Assembly: GCA_900548765.1 (NCBI GenBank)
Contig: URLU01000013.1
Span: 1-20,634, forward strand
Direction of reading: 5' to 3'
Source of the DNA: an uncultured Lachnobacterium sp.
GTDB lineage: Bacteria > Bacillota > Clostridia > Lachnospirales > Lachnospiraceae
DNA: 20,634 nucleotides
The position numbers were made by a program, and so were the translations under genes. Shown here in pieces: positions 15,733 to 20,634 of this stretch. Each line of letters begins with the position of its first letter. Within the stretch, counting starts at the first letter, position 1. The notes beneath the pieces were generated by a model. That model was not told the DNA's origin. It did no database searches and saw only the letters and a program-made list of their open reading frames with translations.

Positions 15733-17302
15733 TCAAATAACTCCTTGCTTTATCCACTATTGCCTGGGGATATTTCATATATGCTAACAATTCAACCGCA
15801 TTTGAGCTTTGGCACACACCCTCATAAAGATGATAGTCAAAAGCTATTGTCTCATTTTTTATCTGACTTTTGAAGTGATAATTCTCATATTGAGAATTTT
15901 TGGTCAGTTCATAATCATGGGTTGCTACAATGGTTATGGCAGATGTCTCAGCCAGATACTTAAGGATTGCCCTGGATGCTGCCACTCTCTCCCTGGTATT
16001 GGTGCCCTTTAATATCTCATCCACGATAATCATAAGGGCATCCTCTCCCTTTGTCAGGTCAAGTATTCCTTTCAGGCACTTTGCTTCCCTGAAATAATAG
16101 CTCTCCCCGGTCAGTATGTCATCTCTTAGAGCCATGCAGCTTGCCAGCCTCATCGGGCACAGCCTTGCCTCATCTGCGATACATGTATCTATAGTCTGCG
16201 CCAGAATTGTGTTAATGGCAATACTCTTCATAAAAGTAGACTTACCCGACGCATTGGTACCGGTTATAACAGCCCTGCTTTCAAGGGCAAAATCATTAAC
16301 CACCGGATTTACGATAAGAGGGTGGGCGATTCCTTTATAGGAAAATCCTTGGTCTACAAACTGCGGTTTACACCACTTATCAAGACTCTGCCTGTAGGAT
16401 GCCACAGCAATAGCCGCGTCTATCTCTCCTGCAAAAATCATAAGCCTCATGACTTCTTCATGATTTTTCGAGATAAGCTTCATGATATGGTTAAAAACTG
16501 CCACATCCACAAGCATCACTCCCCACAGATATTCGTTTATCTGGGCTGCCAGGTCTCCTGCTGCTGACATCTGGCGGCGTCCTGCCGCGCCAATGATGAT
16601 TTTTGACATTCCATCCAGTTTATGTATGCAGGTCTCTATGTCATCAGATATGAAAGCTTTCTCCTTGTCATGCTTTTGCAGCCAGCTACAGAATTCATAT
16701 ATCTTTTTAAACTCGATTAAGGAGCTGAAATATACGTCATACTTCTGCTTTACACCCATATAGATTATAAAATTGATACAGCCTATAAGTATGGTAATGA
16801 TTAATAAATATTCATTGACAAAACAGGTTAAAACAAGAGACAGGGCTAACAATATCTGTAATGTATGATAAACTGCAGGATTCCCTATTGTCCAAAGCCC
16901 TGCATTCAGTACAAATTCTGGCAGCAGATAGGCATTATCCGGCTTTCCTATAGTGTGCAGCTTCATTTCAAGCCCGCTTCGTTTTATTGAGTCGTGATTT
17001 AATTTCTCAACCATTTCCTTATTTACCGGCTTCTTAAGCCTGTGCAGCCTGTCATACAGCACCTGTTCCCCTATAAAGCTGTTGGTGTGGTTTATCCTCA
17101 GGAATACCTCATCCATTTCCAGATCATTCCAGGTCACTTCATCTACAATCCAGCCCTTATCCTCCGGCTCCTCAATTACTTCATGCAGTCTCCTGACATT
17201 TTTAAGCCTGTCTGTGGCATTATAAAAGGAGAACCCTTCCAGGGGATTTTGCCCGAAAGAATTCTCCACAATTTTTCTTAGATTTCTTCCTGCTCCAAAC
17301 AT
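15722..17302 (-). CDS. Membrane-embedded MutS-like ATPase
   Basis: 526 residues. The C-terminal MutS ATPase domain has Walker A GTNASGKST (348-356), an LTGESYYFREAKCL segment (397-410), Walker B IIVDEILKGTN (425-435) and ATHD (460-463). The N-terminal mismatch-reading and connector domains of MutS are absent. Instead there are two hydrophobic helices (about 146-160 and 163-183) in front of a helical lever-like region, so the protein is probably held in the membrane with its ATPase in the cytoplasm. It belongs to the loosely defined MutS-related family of Firmicutes. A role in mismatch repair is unlikely. It heads a two-gene unit with the membrane-tailed MerR gene, has AGGAGG 7 bp before the ATG, and lies 57 bp after the anti-sigma gene. 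Function unknown. Confidence 0.88.
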   Translation of the reverse strand: MFGAGRNLRKIVENSFGQNPLEGFSFYNATDRLKNVRRLHEVIEEPEDKGWIVDEVTWNDLEMDEVFLRINHTNSFIGEQVLYDRLHRLKKPVNKEMVEKLNHDSIKRSGLEMKLHTIGKPDNAYLLPEFVLNAGLWTIGNPAVYHTLQILLALSLVLTCFVNEYLLIITILIGCINFIIYMGVKQKYDVYFSSLIEFKKIYEFCSWLQKHDKEKAFISDDIETCIHKLDGMSKIIIGAAGRRQMSAAGDLAAQINEYLWGVMLVDVAVFNHIMKLISKNHEEVMRLMIFAGEIDAAIAVASYRQSLDKWCKPQFVDQGFSYKGIAHPLIVNPVVNDFALESRAVITGTNASGKSTFMKSIAINTILAQTIDTCIADEARLCPMRLASCMALRDDILTGESYYFREAKCLKGILDLTKGEDALMIIVDEILKGTNTRERVAASRAILKYLAETSAITIVATHDYELTKNSQYENYHFKSQIKNETIAFDYHLYEGVCQSSNAVELLAYMKYPQAIVDKARSYLNEN

Positions 17303-17324
17303 ACTATGTCCTCCTTTTTGACCA

Positions 17325-17355
17325 AGGATATAGTATGAACCAGGGTTAGAGTCAA
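17325..17355 (-). promoter_or_regulatory. MerR-type promoter of the MutS-like/MerR operon
   Basis: TTGACT (17350-17355) is followed by a small dyad AACC-CT-GGTT (17338-17347) in the spacer. The -10 can be read as TATATC at 17 bp or TATCCT at 19 bp. MerR activators typically bind a dyad inside an over-long 19-20 bp spacer, so autoregulation by the membrane-tailed MerR protein is plausible. Confidence 0.5.
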
Positions 17356-17359
17356 GATT

Positions 17360-18571
17360 TTATTTTAAATTTTCTACTTTATCATCTCTGATTCTGTAGG
17401 CTGCCTCTGTAAAACTGCCGTCATCATTCCTGAAAACCACAGTAATCTCAAGTGTGGACATATCAGTCTGAGTCTCACCATCATTTGAAACTACTGTAGA
17501 CACCACGTTGAAGTCCTCATCATCAGCAATCCAGTCTGTCAGATAACCGCTTCCTCCGTTTACTGTCCAATCATAAGCCTCTGCATAGGCTGTTCCAAAA
17601 TCAATCCAGCCATTCTCATCCGGCTTTGCTGTAAAGGTCGGACGGCTCTCGTCCAATACGAAATATTCCTCCAGATTGTCCTCTGTGATATTGTCCACCA
17701 ACTCCTGTGCCTTTGCATTTATATAGCTTATGGCCTCATCACTGGCATCTCCCACAGCAATTCCAACTGCTGCCCGTTCTCCAGCTGTCTCAGAATTCTC
17801 CTCCTTCTTTAAGGAAGCAAGGAAGTCCTCAGCCGCCACAGTGTCAGCCTTGCCCTTATCTAAGGGCAGAGCGAAAAGCGCACTTGTTCCAGCATAATCT
17901 TCCACCTTATGATAATTTCCAGTCGCTTCGTCCATCTGAAAAGCAGCAACCTCGTCTCCGAAATTGTCCACAAGACTCAGGTAAACGCCCCTGTCTGCAA
18001 AAATCTCCAGATTATCACACTCAATCAGCTCATAGATTATGCCGTCCTTCTCAAACCAGCTAAGCCCTACGTTAAGTGTTGCAGCATTCACATCTGTAAA
18101 TGCTGCCCCATTGATGAGCGGTGACACGCAAAAATTACGATTAGTCATTTTGCTTCCATCTGATTTGGAAACTGCAAGGGCTGCATAGGTATGCTTACCA
18201 CTTACCTCCTTTTTCGTCTCATCCGGCACATACAAGCCAAGCTTTTCTCCCGAAACCAGACCTAAAAGTGTAATGTTATAGCCGTTGCTGGTCTGTGTCT
18301 CACTGATTGTAATCGCGTCCTTGTCCTCAAATGCCTTGCTTAAAGCACTGTCTGCTGAAATCTCATCCACAATCTGGGATGGGCTCAAATAATGGTAAGC
18401 TGCATAAGCACTGCCGCTTCCTAATAAAATCACCGTACATGCAGCCGCTGCTGCAACTCTGCGTCTTGACCTGTAACTTCTTTTTCTACTCATAGCGTCC
18501 TCCAAAGAAATATGCTCGGAGGCATGCAAGACAGAGAAAGCCTGTTTGTACTTTTCCTTATTATTCATCAT
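17360..18571 (-). CDS. Transmembrane anti-sigma factor, DUF4179 type
   Basis: 403 residues. A short basic cytoplasmic N-terminus (1-37, with YKQAFSVLHASEHISLEDA, the part expected to hold the sigma factor) leads to one membrane helix (about 38-59, AAAACTVILLGSGSAYAAYH) and a large extracellular domain rich in beta strands (60-403). This is the layout of DUF4179 anti-sigma factors of Clostridia. It lacks a zinc HxxxCxxC anti-sigma motif. It overlaps the sigma gene by 11 bp with AGGAGG before a double ATG. It should hold the sigma factor at the membrane until an outside signal or proteolysis releases it. The signal is unknown. Confidence 0.85.
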   Translation of the reverse strand: MMNNKEKYKQAFSVLHASEHISLEDAMSRKRSYRSRRRVAAAAACTVILLGSGSAYAAYHYLSPSQIVDEISADSALSKAFEDKDAITISETQTSNGYNITLLGLVSGEKLGLYVPDETKKEVSGKHTYAALAVSKSDGSKMTNRNFCVSPLINGAAFTDVNAATLNVGLSWFEKDGIIYELIECDNLEIFADRGVYLSLVDNFGDEVAAFQMDEATGNYHKVEDYAGTSALFALPLDKGKADTVAAEDFLASLKKEENSETAGERAAVGIAVGDASDEAISYINAKAQELVDNITEDNLEEYFVLDESRPTFTAKPDENGWIDFGTAYAEAYDWTVNGGSGYLTDWIADDEDFNVVSTVVSNDGETQTDMSTLEITVVFRNDDGSFTEAAYRIRDDKVENLK

Positions 18572-19040
18572 TCCATTCCTCCTTCAATACCTGCTTAAGC
18601 AGCCTGCGGCCTCTGGTTAAACGTACCTTTACGTTACTCTCTGTCGCATTTATAATCTGTGCAATTTCCCGGATGCTGTAATCCTCGTAATAGAATAAAT
18701 GTATGACTATTCGATACTTCTCTGGAAGCTTCATTACCTCTTCAAAAAGGTTTTCCGCCCCTGGTGTCTCAAACGTCAGCGTCTCCATGTAGTCTTCTAA
18801 CGGTATTTTTAACAACCGCCAGAAGGACATATTGATATTTTTGGCTTTATTGATTGCCACCCGGATGAGCCATGCCCTGATATGCTGCTCATTTTCAAAT
18901 TGTTTGTCTGTAATATGATACTGAAGGAAGGTGTCCTGAACTACATCATCTGCGTCCGCTGCATTTTTGCATATATTGAATGCCACTGCAAACAGATGAT
19001 CCTTGTATTTTTCCATCAGTATCTCTGTTTCTAGTCTCAT
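18561..19040 (-). CDS. ECF-family RNA polymerase sigma factor
   Basis: 159 residues. Region 2 (about 10-70) includes DADDVVQDTFLQYH and RAWLIRVAINKAKN (core binding and -10 recognition). Region 4 (about 105-155) includes LPEKYRIVIHLFYYEDYSIREIAQIINATESNVKVRLTRGR shared between the helix-turn-helix and the -35 contact. There is no sigma 1.1 or region 3, as expected for ECF factors. It is translationally coupled to the DUF4179 anti-sigma gene. An ECF-like promoter lies in front, suggesting positive autoregulation. ATG with GAGGG 7 bp upstream. Confidence 0.93.
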   Translation of the reverse strand: MRLETEILMEKYKDHLFAVAFNICKNAADADDVVQDTFLQYHITDKQFENEQHIRAWLIRVAINKAKNINMSFWRLLKIPLEDYMETLTFETPGAENLFEEVMKLPEKYRIVIHLFYYEDYSIREIAQIINATESNVKVRLTRGRRLLKQVLKEEWNDE

Positions 19041-19084
19041 GAGTGATCCCTCATATTTCTCTTTATTTAAAGGCCTTCACTATA

Positions 19085-19113
19085 TATACAAATCGGCGGA
19101 TAAAAAGGTTACA
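19085..19113 (-). promoter_or_regulatory. Possible ECF-dependent promoter of the sigma operon
   Basis: TGTAAC (19108-19113), 17 bp, TGTATA (19085-19090). The TGTAAC block resembles the AAC-containing -35 boxes of ECF sigma factors in Firmicutes. The -10 is not a good housekeeping TATAAT. It lies in the 80-bp gap after the YhfC-type gene. Confidence 0.45.
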
Positions 19114-19120
19114 AACTATT

Positions 19121-19900
19121 TTAATTTTCCCTACTAAGCTTATGGGCAAAGACAAGTGTTCCTGCCGCCATAATCATTATAATTATTTCAACAACCACAA
19201 TCGGAAGTCTGGATGCACATGCCACTGCAAAGAAATCCACTGCAAAATGGATGACATATGCAAGCAGCACAAGTGGCTTCTTATGTGACTTTAATCCATT
19301 AAAAATAATAAGAGATAAACCTATTTGCAAGACAAGGGCACTGACTCTTTCGATTCCTGCCGCAAAAAACAAGCCCGAATTTGTTGTCCACAGGGCCGAT
19401 ATCTGTGTCAATGTCTGATTTTTGACATCATCCGGCAATGCAGCCAGCACAGTCTCCATGGAACCAGAATTAACCATAAGCATATTGGTCAAATTACTGA
19501 TTCCAGTTAAACCACCGAGGACAATAGCCTCTATTCCACCATGACCAACACCGTACATGAAAGCATTAGAAAAGTTAAATCTACTTTTCATAAAGTACTT
19601 CATTGCGATAATCCTGCCACTTTCCTCAAACACTGCCGCTGCAGCTGCTGCATAAATATAATACAGCCACTCATTACTGTCCTGAGAGAGCCCACAGACT
19701 CCCATCACGACCATATGTAATATCTGTTCCAGTACCAGCGCAAAAAGTACAAAGGTCCCTGCGCCGATAAAGAAGGTAGAAATCTGTGCTCCGAACTTCT
19801 TTTTTCCAACCACAATAAGCAGGATTGGCAAGCCTATGGACAAAATTATTGTGCATATTACTCCTGCCATAGATAATGCCGGAATTGTCTGAATCTCCAT
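19121..19900 (-). CDS. YhfC-type glutamic intramembrane protease
   Basis: 259 residues with about eight membrane helices. Conserved polar residues sit within or beside helices in the pattern of the CPBP/PrsW superfamily: FEESGR (E92, E93, R96), GHGGIE (H120, E124), ER (184-185) and HFAVD (H218, D222). These make an intramembrane glutamic protease likely (YhfC family), related to PrsW, which cleaves the anti-sigma factor RsiW in Bacillus subtilis. It overlaps the YbjQ gene as TAATG and lies 80 bp before the sigma/anti-sigma pair. Substrates are unknown. The nearby anti-sigma factor and the membrane-tailed MerR proteins are candidates by position only. Confidence 0.85.
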   Translation of the reverse strand: MEIQTIPALSMAGVICTIILSIGLPILLIVVGKKKFGAQISTFFIGAGTFVLFALVLEQILHMVVMGVCGLSQDSNEWLYYIYAAAAAAVFEESGRIIAMKYFMKSRFNFSNAFMYGVGHGGIEAIVLGGLTGISNLTNMLMVNSGSMETVLAALPDDVKNQTLTQISALWTTNSGLFFAAGIERVSALVLQIGLSLIIFNGLKSHKKPLVLLAYVIHFAVDFFAVACASRLPIVVVEIIIMIMAAGTLVFAHKLSREN

Positions 19901-20226
19901 TATTTTTTCTCTCCTTCCAATATCTTCACGGCAGTTCCATATGCAATCACCTCAGCTGCCCCTGACATAACCTGTGACGAACCATACTTCACATCAATTA
20001 CAGCATCTGCGCCCAGTTCCTTAGCTTCATCAACCATACGCTTTACAGCAATCTGTCTGGCTTCGTTTAACATCTCCGTGTAGCCTACAATCTCTCCACC
20101 TACGAGAGTTTTCATTCCAGCCATGAAATCACGACCGATATTTTTGGTCTGTACAACAGTTCCCTTTACCATTCCCAGTGCCTCAATCTCGGCTCCTGGA
20201 ATATAACTAATACTTAGCAGCTTCAT
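19900..20226 (-). CDS. YbjQ-family (heavy-metal-binding domain) protein
   Basis: 108 residues from the ATG at 20226, close to the usual family length. Family pattern: ALGMVKGTVVQTKNIGRDFM, ARQIAVKRMVDEAKELGADAV and AYGTAVKI at the C-terminus. YbjQ proteins form small ring-shaped oligomers. The label heavy-metal-binding is historical and the function is unsettled. The frame can be opened upstream at a TTG (20244), but GGGAG is placed for the ATG at 20226. It overlaps the upstream membrane-tail gene by 20 bp and the YhfC gene by one base, so the three are translated as a unit. The soluble protein may act as a scaffold for its membrane neighbours (speculative). Confidence 0.88.
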   Translation of the reverse strand: MKLLSISYIPGAEIEALGMVKGTVVQTKNIGRDFMAGMKTLVGGEIVGYTEMLNEARQIAVKRMVDEAKELGADAVIDVKYGSSQVMSGAAEVIAYGTAVKILEGEKK

Positions 20227-20634
20227 CTTCTTCTCCCTTATCAATCTCTTTAATTCTGCCTACCATTGCTACAATTGCGCCTATAACGCATATAAATATT
20301 GGTACTACTATCAGTAGTAATACCCCCAGCGGAAAATCGGAATCTACATAATACCCATATATTGAGATTCCAGCAAGCGCAAGCATCATGACAATCATTA
20401 CTCCTGCACCTATGAAAGCACCTAATTTTTTCTTCATATGAATATCAATTTTGCTTACATTCACAAAATCTATTCCCTCCTTTTCCATTTTTTCTACTTC
20501 ATCCAGCCAGTAATCAGTGTCAAGCCCGTTGATGGAAAAAGATTTAGCCAGCATCTCCTGTGTCAGCGCGCGCATTTTCCCGATGTTGTCCTGCTCCTGT
20601 CTCAAGGCTGTCTCCTGATTTTCCAGACACTCAT
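20207..20634 (-). CDS. C-terminal part of a membrane-tailed MerR-like regulator (cut by window edge)
   Basis: The frame is open to the right edge with no stop and no convincing start. A TTG at 20605 is possible but unlikely, because the coding pattern continues upstream (ENQETALRQEQ). About 142 residues are visible: a coiled coil, then GLDTDYWLDEVEKMEKEGIDF, then two membrane helices (KLGAFIGAGVMIVMMLALAG and LGVLLLIVVPIFICVIGAIV) and an acidic tail. The segment LDTDY(W/Y)L...KEEKKG/EKEG and the two-helix end match the MerR protein encoded at 15070-15732, so the missing N-terminus is probably a MerR DNA-binding domain. I recall full-length MerR regulators of Lachnospiraceae with this exact tail in front of YbjQ and YhfC genes. 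Confidence 0.72.
   Translation of the reverse strand, partial: ECLENQETALRQEQDNIGKMRALTQEMLAKSFSINGLDTDYWLDEVEKMEKEGIDFVNVSKIDIHMKKKLGAFIGAGVMIVMMLALAGISIYGYYVDSDFPLGVLLLIVVPIFICVIGAIVAMVGRIKEIDKGEEDEAAKY

Noticed and set aside
15722..17302. Canonical mismatch-repair MutS or MutS2
   Set aside because: Too short, no mismatch-recognition domain, no C-terminal Smr domain, and two hydrophobic membrane-like helices are present.
17707..18124. Plus-strand open frames opposite the anti-sigma gene
   Set aside because: Composition is low-complexity (Pro/Gln/Leu/Ser) as in antisense shadows; the minus strand carries a coherent DUF4179-type protein.
1..20634. tRNA, rRNA, CRISPR, prophage or insertion-sequence content
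   Set aside because: Gaps between genes are short and none contains repeats with spacers, cloverleaf-like sequence or transposase/integrase fragments.

Overview
Low-GC Firmicutes chromosome, most likely a Lachnospiraceae gut anaerobe (Roseburia/Agathobacter/Butyrivibrio-like). This is inferred from codon use, AGGAGG-type ribosome sites, a DUF6110-type small protein, an MsmX-dependent type of sugar ABC transporter without its own ATPase, and a MerR/YbjQ/YhfC cluster of the kind I associate with that family. All 21 genes I accept lie on the minus strand, so transcription runs from the right edge to the left. No RNA gene, CRISPR array, insertion sequence or phage gene is visible, and no gene-free stretch exceeds 200 bp.

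Region A (1-3130) is an iron-locus candidate. A DtxR-family metalloregulator is followed by a 99-residue membrane-anchored protein and a P1B-type ATPase whose usual CPC metal motif is replaced by Tyr-Ser-Cys. Together they match the layout of ferrosome (fez) gene clusters, which make membrane-bound iron-storage organelles. TTAG/CTAA half-sites, mostly spaced exactly 10 bp apart, cover the regulator promoter and the fezA upstream region. One more copy sits in a strong promoter that fires leftward out of the window.

Region B (3138-8951) is a galactan-utilisation operon: a CBM-like lipoprotein, a GH53 endo-beta-1,4-galactanase, a solute-binding protein and two MalF/MalG-type permeases. It is preceded by its own LacI-family regulator. 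A palindrome TAGTAAA-N3-TTTACTA overlaps the operon start, and a 13/17 match to it overlaps the regulator's own -10. The lipoprotein and enzyme overlap as TAATG and look like two halves of one secreted enzyme.

Region C (8959-15010) is a probable antimicrobial-peptide or envelope-stress module: a tandem FtsX-type permease, its ATPase, an OmpR-type response regulator, a one-TM histidine kinase, and a MATE exporter 18 bp behind the kinase.

Region D (15018-20634) is a membrane-signalling island: a MerR-type regulator with a two-helix membrane tail (truncated by the right edge), a YbjQ protein, a YhfC-type intramembrane protease, an ECF sigma factor, its DUF4179-type anti-sigma factor, a membrane-embedded MutS-like ATPase and a second membrane-tailed MerR regulator, closed by a perfect 18-bp hairpin. 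Many of these genes overlap. The combination of two membrane-tethered transcription factors, an anti-sigma factor and an intramembrane protease suggests regulated proteolysis, and this region and the fez-like locus are the most interesting parts of the window.
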